A stretch of 64,000 nt of DNA. Source: Xenoacremonium recifei (taxonomy: Eukaryota > Ascomycota > Sordariomycetes > Hypocreales > Nectriaceae). How positions within the stretch are numbered: the stretch's first letter is position 1; every line of letters begins with the position of its first letter. The notes beneath the pieces are model-generated. The model did not search any database. It had not been told where the DNA came from and worked only from the letters and a program-made list of their open reading frames with translations. The DNA lies in the NCBI GenBank assembly GCA_012184525.1, contig WOFQ01000010.1, positions 806,001-870,000 of the forward strand, written 5' to 3'. The position numbers and the translations under genes were made by a program. This document shows, piece after piece, positions 1-10,799 of this stretch.

Positions 1-3000
1 AAGCAGGGAACCATACGAGCGGATACCGCTAAGGTACATGTTCGCATGAGCGTTACATGGGGAAGCTAATGACGGAGATTTAAGTTCCCGCCTTAGAGAA
101 AGAAAGGGATGGTGCGATGTCGCTGTTTAGAAAGCCGGGCAAGGGGATTGGCGTAGCCCTGCCGGTGTTGCTCTCCTCCCGCAATTCAAAGCTCGTCGTC
201 AGGGGTGTAAGTTCCGGCTGGACGGAGAGAAAATCTGGGACGAACATGCCAACAAGGCGATCTCTCACGTGGTGACCTTCTCCAAAGACAAGGCTGAGGG
301 CATGGTCATGGGGACCGATGGCTGTCGGGTCAGGGATCAACGTCATGGCAGGCCATGCAGTGGCATCACCAATCCCGTCTGTCGGGAAGCTGCTAGGGGA
401 TGATAGGCTGGTGGGGGGTCTCGCTGGATGCAGGCTGAAAACGGGGGATCTGGTTGTGGGGAGGTGACCATGGCCAGTCCTGGAGGCGTTCATGGGAAGT
501 TGGGATCGATGTTCCGCGCGATGTTCTGGAACTTTTTGCCCGATGAGGAGGCCCGCAGGGTGGGCTCTGGGCGTGGGCTGTTCCTGGAAATTCGTCGCCT
601 CATGGCATCGCGTCTGACCGTCTTCACGAAATTACGGACTCAGGGTCGGTAATGTTTCGCGATCTCAAGGGACATATGTGGCCACCGTAGGCATCAGACC
701 CTCGAAGCTGCGGAGTTTCTCCTTGATCATGAATAATGGATGCCTTGTCGCCAGAGACTTTGAAGAGATGAGTCGACCATGAAGAGAGCTCTGCAGCTGC
801 GGAGCGGATCCGAGCCGCCATCGTAAGACGAAGGGAATGTTCAGCTGGATCCTCATGGAGATTCTTTCTGGATACTCTTTCAAGAGACATCGCTACTCAG
901 TTTAGACAGGTTCAGCCTGTAAGGCTTCTGCTGGAGCTGGAAAAGGGGATTATGATCCGTGTTAAGATCTAAAGTGCAGGCCCATCTGCACATGGGGAAA
1001 TGCGATGCCGGCGTTCGGCAGATGGAACACCGAGCGAAGGCGCATGTGAGACGAACGATATAGGTCCGTGTGCTTTTCGGCGGTCAGCGAACCTGGACCA
1101 GGAGCTGAACTTGACCCATATGCCCCAAACCGGTGTCTTGTTGTTGAGCCTCATGAAGTGCGGTGTACGTATTGCCGATGGCCAGTGGTGAAGGATCTAC
1201 TGGGATAGGAGAGTAATAGTTGACACTCTGTTCCTGATTGCGTTCCTTTTGCCCGAGTACGCTCGTGTAAGGTGTGCTCGGATGTTTGGTGTTAATACGT
1301 TTCACGGAAAGGGAACCGAAAATACCACGTCGTTTGAAGCAAGCCAAACGTCATCGGGAGATGACAGACTGTTTAAGATCATGTATCGTTATTGACCGTT
1401 AAAATGCCGAGCCGTAGCAGGGTCCGTGTTTCTGACAGCATATGCCTTTTTGAATGTTGAGGCAGTGTTCGGACTGTCTCTGCGAACGAAAAACGGATGT
1501 GCCCTAGTGGAGGATGGCTGACAGGTGTCAGATTTGGTGTGGTTTGTAGTTCATCAGCACCATGTCGAGAGCTACCAGGGCCCCCAGTCCAGTATGTAAG
1601 TGTCGAGTATTCCTTGCTCGTGTGAAGACGCCGTGGCCGTCAGGAGGACTGGACTTCTTGGACAGCCCTGCAGCAAGGCACGTCACCCCAGAAAGAGGCG
1701 TTTTCCTGCATTCTTGACTGGACCGGACACGACGGCCTGTGTGATGGAGCACCAGTTGGCGTTTTGCTGTCTTCAAGTCTCGGGGTCATATTGCATGGGA
1801 GGGTCGCATTGGATGTCAGTCAGGTGGTCTTGTGACGAGGGAGGACGGGGACAAGGTCAGGAAGCTTGAGGGCGCTCCAAGGATCCAAACGAGAGAAGAC
1901 ATGGAGGAGACAGACCGGCAGAACGGATAGGTAGGGGAAGGCCGGGCACCGCTCAGCGAGGACTTTGATCATGAATAGCGGAGGTTGGCGGAGGCTGCCG
2001 GGGGACTGAGCTCCGCCAGGGTGCCAAAGGTGGCCAGCACACAGACCACCGGTGGCTTCGATGGCTACCGCGCAGGTCCCTGTCCCTGCCGACGGGAAGA
2101 AAGCCCATTTGTTTGCGGCCGTCCGCGGGGCAAGTTGGAGTTGGATGCCAAAGATGTGGATGTGAATGGCTGGACAGGATCGGGGGCAAGGAACTCTGAT
2201 CGGTGATGGTGAGGGAGGGAGGTGGAGTTGGAGTTGGAGTTGGAGGCTTACACTACGGAGCAGGTAGCACCTTCCCTTGCCTTGCAACGGCGTGAATACC
2301 TTCCTTAGCCCAGTGGTGGAAGTGCATAGCCCAGAAAGGAAGTTGACCCTTGGGGCTCCTCCTGCCGCTTCTGCATCTCGCTGAAATGGGATTCTCGAAA
2401 CCATCAGACCACGGACCCGGGAGGGGAGCGGGAGAAAACTCCGCACATTCATTTACAGTCAACAACCACACACGATTCGCTTCAATCGCCGAGATACGTA
2501 AACCCCCAATTGGGGCGGCCTTGATACTCGGTCAATCGCGAAGTTCGGAGTAATAGCAATCGACTAAGCAATCAATTAGTCCCGTGGGATTCGGCGAGAC
2601 AGACCGTTTTGTAGTAGCAACCACAAATAGCAACCGACAAACGCCGTATCGACTCCCGCGATAAGACACGAGCGACAGCCAGACGGACCAGAGGAGTGAC
2701 GAAATTACCAAAGGGTTTGTCAATTTGTCTTGTCTCTTCTAGAGGCGTTCTATTCAGGGCTCGCTCTGACGCAGTCCCCAATTAACGAGCCGGGGATGGT
2801 CTCTTAGTTTCCGAGCCCATACTACTACACACTACTACGTACGGTAACTAAGTACTAACACGCGAAGACGGGACCGATTGAAGATGAGGCACCACCGGTC
2901 AGAACCCTATAGGACCAAGGTGAGACGGCCACGCCAGCGGCTGATGATCCATGGCCTGAGGGCGGTGAGTGCCGACGCGAATTGACTCTGAGCGCAGATG

Positions 3001-5513
3001 CAATTCGTCACAATCACATCCTCTCTACCTGGGTCTTGAGATTTGGGGACGGCACAGATGATGCAGACCGAGACGTCTAATATCACGCTCGACTCCACCA
3101 TGACACAGGCTGCCCGACACGAAACAATACTGGATTGTGCACCGTGCGGCTGGGCAGGCAGTGGCTGGGGCTGCCGAGACTGTCAAGCGACGCAATTGCA
3201 TGAGCGCAAAAGCTCCAAACAGCAAGTCGGATGAAGTGGGATGCCCAGCAGTCATCATCCTTGACGGCCCACGGGGTTACAAGCCGGTATAGACGAATTG
3301 ACCGGGTGCTGCGGCCGCTGAAGATCTCTGCAGCCGTGTCTCGTGGACTCTTGAATTTTTCACAGCTGCAGCACCAGCTCGGGGCTCAAGCATCAAACCC
3401 CCGGCGTCAAACAGCGCGCGAGCTTGCCGCCCTGCCGCCACCCAGACGCAATCCCAAACGCAGCATGGAATCGGCGCAGCCCGAGAAGAGTTATCCGCTT
3501 CTCTGATTGCACAACACTGGAATTGAAAATAGCATAAACACGCAAACCAAACACTGGGGGTGGACATGTCAGACGGGATTCACGGGACTAAGCGCCATGA
3601 CGTCCACTTATTGGAGAGAGACCGAGTTACCAACAGAACGAAGCAAAAGGTCAAGCTTGGTATGCATCGACGCGACTGGCCCGTCCCAGCTTCAAGGTTC
3701 ACCCCGTCAAAGCCTCTAACGTTGCGTGGGGTCTAGACTCTAGCCCGCACTGGGCTGATGGTGACATCGAAAGACAAGTACTCCGTAAGTGAGGGACAGT
3801 CAGTTCCAGCAGAAGAGCTAATCGAGGAGTCATAACGGTCATACCGTCTGACAATGCAGCACCTGGAGCTGCGAGAATCGGCAGCTAGGATGTAAATGCG
3901 GTGATTGCATCAGCCATTGCAGCCATGGCTGTCGATGATGGTCAGCTGTCCCTCTGCAACAGCTAGGCAATAGGCCAGAGATTAAGACCCGGGGGGTCCA
4001 AAGTCTATATGTTCTGATGGAAGGGCTGGGATCCTCCAAACCTGGGTAGCCTTGGGCAGCTTAGGCGCCCCGTCATGGTGGTAGGGCAGGCTGCGCCAGG
4101 GCTGAGCAGTGCGGGCCATGGCAGTTGTGTGTATGCGCGGCATGCCGATGAGCAAAGGTGGGATGAAGGATGGAGGGTCAAACAAGACGTGGACCACTGG
4201 GCATGGGAGGAAACAAGAGGTGGTACGGAGTCACGGCCTGCAGAGTATTCAACGGCCATGGCATTCTTGCATCTCGGCCCTTTGGGCTGAGAGGAAGACT
4301 ACCAAAAGAGGCAATGCTCTACACCGTACGACTGGCCTCATGGCATGGCTCTTGTGCGTTCGTATCAACCGACGAGACTACTGTGCTCCAGCGACTAGGA
4401 CGCCCCGAGGACTAAGGAGAGCATCGCGCACTAGGGGGCTGGCTAACGTCTAGGCAGATGGTTCGGCTTCGCTCCCGTACGGTCTTTTTGACGACACAAT
4501 TGCTTAATCGTCCAGAAGCCCCATGCCAGCCGGTCAAGACCTTGATGTCGCAGAAGACCCAAGCATTCAGGCCGTCCCCACCCTCTGGCCGGTCTCCTGG
4601 TGGTGTCGAAGGTGTGGGATACTTAGGCTTGCCCCGATTACCAGGACACGGGAGGGAAGCCAGAAGGAAGCGGAGCTGTTGAGCAGAGAGCATGTCTTCC
4701 TCCACGCATTCTCCCACCTCTCACCCGTTCTCTCATCAGTTCTTTGCCTTTTCGGTCTGGGTATCGCCTCTCCCATTGGGCACCGGGACAGCGATCCTGG
4801 TCTCACCCACACCCCGAAGGCGTACCCCCATCAAGAGACGAGGGACCTGCTCTGGTAGGGATAGCCGTGGCCATCGTCTCGTCTTGAGCCCTGACGGAAT
4901 CCTCTGGGGATTAGGAACGGAAACTTCAAGGGCGAGAGTACCGGCTGGGTCTTCTGCTTCCTGGAAGCCTTTCCCTGGAGCTGGAGACCAGGCCAGGCGA
5001 GGTCAAGGGCAGGGCACAGAGGAGTCCGGAACGAGGGATCTGAGAGGGGCGTGTCCGTACCGCTCCTGTCCTTTGACAACGGGGAGCTGCGACTGCTCTG
5101 AGGGTTGACTGAACTGGCGATTGCAACTCTGGCATGACGGCTTGCGGCCAAAGGGGGTGCCACTTCGTCCATCCATGCCCTGGGCCCGCTTGGTACATTA
5201 TCGCCAACTTCCCCGAGCTGTTGTAACAAGACAACAACCGCTGACCGAACGCTTCGACTTCACCGTCCGTCCCCTCCCATCCCCCTCGCCTCCCTCTACC
5301 CGTCGTTTAACCCAACTCACCTGGCCCGTTGGCCTTTCCCGCCTCATCCTCGTCCGTTGTTTACCTCACCTGGGGTCTTAGCCCTGGTTGTCTTGTTGCA
5401 AGCCTCATCCCGACCCATCCTCCCGGTCCCTTCGCGGCTTTCGTTTGGTCGTGCATCACGGTTGCAAACGAGCTCTGTCAACCACGCAGCTGATTCACCG
5501 CTGGCCCTCTTGG
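1..5513. other. gene-free stretch, no coding region recognised
   Basis: About 5.5 kb without a gene I can support. Reading frames in it are short, overlap one another on both strands and have low-complexity, Pro/Ser/Arg-rich composition typical of antisense noise in GC-balanced fungal DNA. It holds a short GGAGTT tandem repeat near 2224 and a TACTCCGTA motif at 3779-3787. The right end, from about 5240, becomes pyrimidine-rich and is the promoter side of the gene at 6000. Confidence 0.6.
2224..2245 (+). repeat. GGAGTT hexanucleotide tandem repeat
   Basis: Three perfect GGAGTT units and a partial fourth lie in the gene-free left region. It is a simple microsatellite with no visible function. 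Confidence 0.8.
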
Positions 5514-5520
5514 TATATAA
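5514..5520 (+). promoter_or_regulatory. TATA box of the 52-residue protein gene
   Basis: A TATATAA motif sits at the end of a C/T-rich block and is followed by an A/C- and C/T-rich, ATG-free sequence, as expected for a leader. Transcription would start about 30-40 bases downstream, near 5550. The assignment is inferred from position and composition. Confidence 0.55.
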
Positions 5521-5723
5521 CCTCCACGCCCATCCCTCGTTGACGCTTGTCCTCAACTCAGATCACTTGCACTAAACACAAGAACCTCTTCCTACTTGCT
5601 GTCAACTCATACTTCTTACTTCTTCACCCTACTGTGGCGTTTGGCCAACCCAACCTCATTCGTCACATCACAACCACCAACCATCATCCACTTACACCAC
5701 ACCTCCCCTCACCCTCCTCACCG

Positions 5724-5865
5724 GTAAGCCGCCTTCACCTTCCACACTGTCGTCATGTTACTCCTAACCGGAATTTTCTTTAACCCTCCTTTCCCCCCAA
5801 TTCCCGGATTCCTCTTGCTTGTCACTGCCTGATTGACATGCAAGGCTAACTCCTTCGTCTTCTAG
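5724..5865 (+). other. intron in the 5' leader of the 52-residue protein gene
   Basis: The donor is GTAAGC, the branch site GCTAAC lies about 18 bases before the acceptor, and the acceptor is TTCTAG after a pyrimidine run. Two ATG triplets (near 5754 and 5837) lie in this segment, while both flanking leader exons (about 5550-5723 and 5866-5999) contain none. Splicing therefore removes every upstream start codon, which supports the intron independently of the splice motifs. Confidence 0.75.
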
Positions 5866-5999
5866 AAGCGCACTTCGTCCAATCGGGCCAGGCCCTTGTC
5901 AGACGTTTGAAGATCACCGCCCGCGGTTACCACTACAAGTACACCTTAACCAAAGGGAAAAAAAAACTCCTTCGAGAACGTCCAATCACACACATCATA

Positions 6000-6158
6000 A
6001 TGGCCAACTCTTGTGCGCACTCTTTCCGAATGATCAAGTCGGACAGCACCTTGATCCAATGGATCTGCCAGCACTGCCGGTCGGGACCTCACTGGATGAT
6101 CTTCGAATGCACATATTGCAAGCTTCACCTCTGCCGCGTTTGCACCCAAGCCGCCTAA
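6000..6158 (+). CDS. 52-residue Cys/His-rich putative zinc-binding microprotein
   Basis: A 52-residue protein starting MANSC at the first ATG after a spliced leader. It has seven cysteines: Cys5 plus three CxxC pairs at 23/26, 37/40 and 45/48, with His residues at 7, 31 and 43 between them. This spacing (CQHC, then ECTYCKLHLCRVC) looks like a compact treble-clef or LIM-like fold binding one or two zinc ions. There is no signal peptide, membrane segment or second domain, so it probably acts as a cytosolic or nuclear adaptor. I do not recognise a named family. The case for coding is the long ATG-free leader ending directly at this start, the TATA box and intron upstream, and the regular cysteine pattern. 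The in-frame extension upstream to 5907 has no ATG. Flanks on both sides are gene-poor, so it is an isolated gene. Confidence 0.75.
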   Translation: MANSCAHSFRMIKSDSTLIQWICQHCRSGPHWMIFECTYCKLHLCRVCTQAA

Positions 6159-8851
6159 GGGAGATTGACGTCCCTTGGCCTCGTCAGGTGCCGGGCGGCT
6201 GACATGTGTCTGTGTCTGTGTCTGTGCCTGTGCCTGGGCGTCTAGCGAGAGCGTGGGGGGGCGTGTGTCTGGATTGGGGCAGAGCGCGGACGCTCAGGAT
6301 CTCATGTCTGTTCGTCGCTCGCTCGCATGTTTCCGCGAATGAACATGGCATGGCCTGACCGACATGACGCCAGGCTCAGTCACAGCAAGATGCCGTCTTG
6401 GTCGCAGTGCAGACCCGAGACGTCGTATCCCGGCTTTGATTGCCCTTGGCGCCTCATTGAGGCCATGGAATTCCGTGAACGAACGCTCGCTTGAGCTCGA
6501 GCCGTGCACGCTCTCTCTCGGTTCATCAGGCACCGGCGCCGGCGGCGCAGACTCTTGACGAAACAACACGATAATTTCAGCACGGACAAGCAGGTGGTTC
6601 TTGACGGCAATCGCATTTCTCCTTTCAACCTTCTTCTACGGCTTTTTGTATTTCCTCATTTCAGGTTTGGGCGTCACATCATGACCAACGACTACGGCAT
6701 CCATCACGGGCAACCCAAAGATTTTTTTCTCTCACCGGACTTTTGCATTCATCAACGGCGAACGGCAACGGAGCAGCGGGTGGGGAGCCGGTCAACAAAT
6801 TCGGCAAACGGGTGACACGACTTGGGGTCTCTTTTACACTGGCATCCCTTTCCCTGGTCGGCTTCCAACCAGGAGGGTGGTGTATCGGTCTGCGAGTTCC
6901 ACGTGGGAGGATCCGGCTCAGGCACATTTACGGCATCGTGCATCACTAGCGACCACCCCCTGTCACTTCGTCTGGGTCAAGGGCGCCCCCCTGGCAGCTT
7001 TTTGGGATCCCGAGGAACTTCTTGCACAGGGCTCTTCTTCGACTGTCGCCTGTCGATGGAGCCATTGGCCTGGGATTCTCTCTCCGCCATCGGTCTGTCG
7101 CCTGTCTGGGTCACTCGATTCTCTCGTTTGCTTGTCTGATCGCGTGCGCACAAACGGAGTTTTTCTCGTTCCTTGTTTGCTTTCTCCGGGATTCGGTTGG
7201 CAATACCCCGCATTTTCTGGTCGAACGGAAACGGCGTTTAAAAAAAGGCAAAGGAGTGTTCTCGGCGAAACAAATCCTTTCGTCTCTTTTCTCTTCCTTC
7301 TTCCCTTGTGGTCTTTTTCATTTACTCCATCACAAAATGCAGGCTGTTCTCTTTTGGGTTTACACGGAGCAACTAAAATGTGGGCATGGATCCGGCGCAC
7401 TTTGAACTACCTAGATTGCGAGGTTGAGATGGGTCTGTTTGTGCAGTCCCATCTCTCCCTTCTTTGGCCCGGGCCGAAACAAACATCCGTCTTTTACTCG
7501 GTGAAAAGGGGCGGCTTTGGGGGTGTTCATGGGGATCTGGGCATTGGCAAAATGGTTTGGAGTCTCTTGCACTATGTATTTTTACTAGGTTTCTGTTAAT
7601 AAGACTTGTTTCATTAGTTGATCACATCCTTGTGTGGCAGGTTCACTGTCTGCTCTCGGTCTGGCAATAGCAATTAAAAAGATCTGGGATTATCTACTGC
7701 TGACACATGAGCCTCATAGCTTACATCTTCAGTTGCTGCCTAATAGGACTCAGCCTGATGTCGACTCGGGAGAGCTTTTGCCGAAGAGACTCAGAACCCC
7801 CGACTAAAAACCAAACAAACCACACCGGCGTCAGGACTAGTTCCAACATCCTGCAATTTCCTTGCCGTCTGTGACACATTCCAGAAGACTAGACAGAAGA
7901 TGCTCATGCCAGGCGGAGACTGTGAGGTGATGTCGCAGATGGAGTCGCCCCCTGGTCGGGCACGGCCTCATCATTGCACGGGCTTCTCGAACGCAGCATC
8001 TCGCCAGGGCAGAACTCTTCTAGAACCTCGCTTGCGGTTCCGCATCCAACGTGCCGGCCGCCGAAGCCCCGGTTCGCGGACGAGTCAGGACGGCCAGGGG
8101 AGTAATCCGGGCGGCCGATTGGGGCCGGCTTCGTCTGGCGAGCGCGGATGCCACGCGGCGGCGCCGGGGGGGATGAGGCTCTCTGCTGGTGCGAGCGTGG
8201 CACCGAGATTGGCTCTTCTGGCCGCCTGTCGTGAGTCGGCGGCTTCGAAAGTGTTGGTTCCGCGGCATCGTACAAGGCTGCGGGTGGCCTGTCAGGTCCC
8301 GATTCCCCGATGAAACTTGGGCCGGCATCGGGCGCGCACCCCCGGGGCGTTGTGCCTCAGAGTAACATGACAGCGCGGTCACGAGGGCATTTAGAGACAG
8401 GGACACACGCACACAGCAGGCCTTATTGTTTAGAGCGTTGGCTGACATTGTCTCTCAAGCCTTCCAGGGATGTCGGAGAAATAACGATGCTGACATGCCC
8501 TCCTCGACCCCTGTCCCCTGACCGGCCCCACTCCGTCCCGCCTCCGGAGCGCAAATCCCCGGGCTCGGAGGCGGGCGGCGGCGCTCCGGTCCGTCGTCCG
8601 GGGTTTCTCCGCAGCCGTTACCGAGCGAATTTGCGCCGAACTCGACCGGCCGATCTGCGGCTTACGACACGGAGGTGCTCCCATGACCGGGCACTCGGAT
8701 CGGAAGCCATGTGAACGAGGAAAGGCCCCGAGGCCCTGTCGCCGGAGGTCGGCCGGGGAAGCGCCTGGCTCGCCTACGGGGACACACGGCGGGACAGCGG
8801 TGGAACGTTGCCCCTCTTGAGCACAATTCCTCTCGGTCTGAAGCCTGTCCA
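6159..8851. other. gene-free stretch between microprotein and MOSC gene
   Basis: About 2.7 kb with no supportable gene. The first part is the 3' untranslated region of the 52-residue gene and carries a TGYCTG microsatellite at 6207-6236. A 240-codon open frame at 6877-7599 has no coding character. The last kilobase (about 7900-8850) is GC-rich, with open frames on both strands that look like chance. Confidence 0.6.
6207..6236 (+). repeat. TGYCTG hexanucleotide microsatellite
   Basis: Five consecutive units, three TGTCTG followed by two TGCCTG, lie about 50 bases after the stop codon of the 52-residue protein, probably in its 3' untranslated region. Confidence 0.9.
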
Positions 8852-10041
8852 TCAGGTGCTCTGTAGCTGGTAGAGCAGAAGCCCGACGGCGGCCAGCAGC
8901 ATCAATGCGAGACGGTACACGGTGATGGCGGCGTCGGTGCGGTGATAGTGCCGTGACGCGCGAGGGTCCTTGAGCGGCCAGTCCCAGACGGTGCGCTGCG
9001 TTGCCCGGCTCGTAACGGTCACGTTGTCGCCAACTGCCACCGTCGCTGCGGTGTTCTTGCTGGTGCTGCTGGTGAGGAAACCATACCGGCCAAAGACAGG
9101 CGCAAAGCGGGCGCCCAGATCGACGCGGCGGTCTGACATGAGCTTCTTCAGCACGATGCCGCGCTCGCCCTCCGCGCGCCGGCCTGTGTCGTAATCGACG
9201 TTGAGCGATGAGCAGCGGTTGCACATCTTGGTCAGCGTCAGCGTGTAGCGGTCGCCAACACAGAGCGTGGTCCAGAAGTCCTCGTCCCACTGCTCCTCGC
9301 CGTCGATGACGATGTTGGGCCGGAACTTGTACATCTCAACGTCGCCCGAGGCGAGCCGGGCGCGGACGTTGTTGAGCGACGCCTGTGTGGCGACGAGGTA
9401 GGGTGCGCAGTCGGAGAAGGTGATCCAGTCGTCCTCAGCGGCGCCCCAGATGAGGCTCTTGGTGAGGGAGAGCATCTTGGACGGGGCGGGGGAGAGATGC
9501 TTTGGTGCAAAGGTGCCGAGGATGGGACGGCGGCCGTCTCCAATGAAGAGAAGCGCGGTGCTGAATCCGAAGCAGGCTGAGAACCAGACATCATACTTGG
9601 GTCCCATGCGATAGGCCATGGCCAAGCTCTGGTGCACATTTACCTCCGTCTTCTGCAGGTCGGTGATATCGGGCTCCAGGGGAACTTCCAGCGTCGTCTC
9701 CTGCTCCGGCCGCGGAGCAACAAGAGGCTCTTTGGGCGTCAGATACCGAATTCGGATATATTCGCCGCAGACTTCCTGTTCGAAGAGCGCGCATTCTGGG
9801 TACTGCGACAGCTGCATCTTGACCAATCCTCCATCCTCTCCCACCTTGCACAGCATAAATCGCCGGTCATGTTCCAGCCCTTGGGGTCCCAGATTTGCCT
9901 CCTCCAGGCGGATGCCCCGCAAGGCCTTGATCGGGTAGACGTAGAGCTGAGAACATGTCAGAAGGAAGACCAGTCGACGCCATCTCGGAGGGCCGCGGAG
10001 ATGTTCAGGCAAGCGGTTGGACTCACTTCGGTGACTTTCAT
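8852..10041 (-). CDS. MOSC-domain protein (mARC/YcbX-like), C-terminal membrane anchor
   Basis: A 369-residue protein from two exons: 10041-10027 encodes MKVTE, then an 80-base phase-0 intron (9947-10026, GTGAGT...TCAG), then 9946-8852. The junction yields TELYVYPIKALRGI, the classic opening of the MOSC N-terminal beta barrel. The MOSC core follows, with CNRC at residues 247-250 then a VDYDTG motif. In mARC proteins the second Cys of this RC motif binds the molybdenum cofactor. Members reduce N-hydroxylated compounds (amidoximes) with cytochrome b5 and its reductase, or carry sulfurated cofactor. The last about 20 residues form a hydrophobic helix (LALMLLAAVGLLLY) ending QLQST, so the protein is predicted to be tail-anchored with the enzyme in the cytosol; mammalian mARC instead uses an N-terminal anchor. 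It shares a 758-base divergent promoter with the MFS gene. Confidence 0.9.
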
Positions 10042-10799
10042 GTTTGAGAACGAGGTTCGCCCCCTCTTAGTCTTATTGTAGTGACGTCGAACTGAGCTGG
10101 TTGAGACGCGCTGAAGGTGTGAAAGGGAGCGATTAATCATCCCCGAGACCCCGCATGACGAGGTCCCCTGGCGTTTAGTAACCGCTTGACTAAGAAGCGC
10201 GATGGATCTGAATACATTGCCTATTGCAGACATATACAAAGGAAGGGGGTCGAGACCGGGAGGCGATTGACTGGCCCATCCCACCCACATTCCGAGTCCC
10301 GAAGTGGGAGAAGTGGGAGAATGGCGTTTTCGGAGTCGCTGCGGGAGGGACAACCATCTTGGCGACAAAGCGGTTAGTCTCAATTGCTCGGCGACCGAGT
10401 ATCGTCAAGTGTCAACTCGCAGATGCAGGCGGTCGAGGCCCATCATATATTCGACCATGTCCCAACCACAGCCCCGACTCGCCATACTCTCTATCAACTC
10501 ACCCTGCGCGGCTCCTATCAATCAATCTCTATCAGCATTCTTTATCTCTTCGGATCGCGTTTTCGGCATTTGCACCCACGAATCTCCACCCAGAGGGAGG
10601 GACCACTGCGGATATACGGAAAAAGGGCACCACGACTTTTGGTCTCCTTTCCCGCCCATCGCCTCACCCCCGAGAAAACTCGGACGACACGGGGTGTGCT
10701 CTCCTTTCGCATGCGCCGCACTCTGCGATCCTGTTCTGCTGCCGTCCGTCCGAGTTTCTGAACTGCAGCTGAACCGGGCTGCCGTTACCATCCATTGTC
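10042..10799. promoter_or_regulatory. shared divergent promoter, MOSC (-) and MFS (+)
   Basis: 758 bases separate the two start codons. The part next to the MFS start is C/T- and A/C-rich, as in a fungal leader. A TGACGTCG half-palindrome lies near 10082, about 40 bases upstream of the MOSC start. Both genes must be controlled from here; shared regulation is inference. Confidence 0.6.

Noticed and set aside
723..1982. TTGATCATGAATA present twice (723 and 1965)
   Set aside because: A 13-base match within a few kilobases is compatible with chance, and the flanks do not extend the similarity.
1820..2452. 210-codon minus-strand open frame
   Set aside because: Low-complexity Pro/Leu/Gln composition partly produced by the GGAGTT repeat; no domain and several overlapping frames.
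6877..7599. 240-codon open frame on the plus strand
   Set aside because: It begins inside gene-free DNA, has Phe/Leu/Ser/Trp-rich composition without any domain, overlaps open frames in other registers, and carries no leader or splice signals.
8430..9290. 286-codon minus-strand frame overlapping the MOSC 3' end
   Set aside because: Arg/His-rich out-of-frame shadow of the MOSC gene running into GC-rich untranslated DNA.
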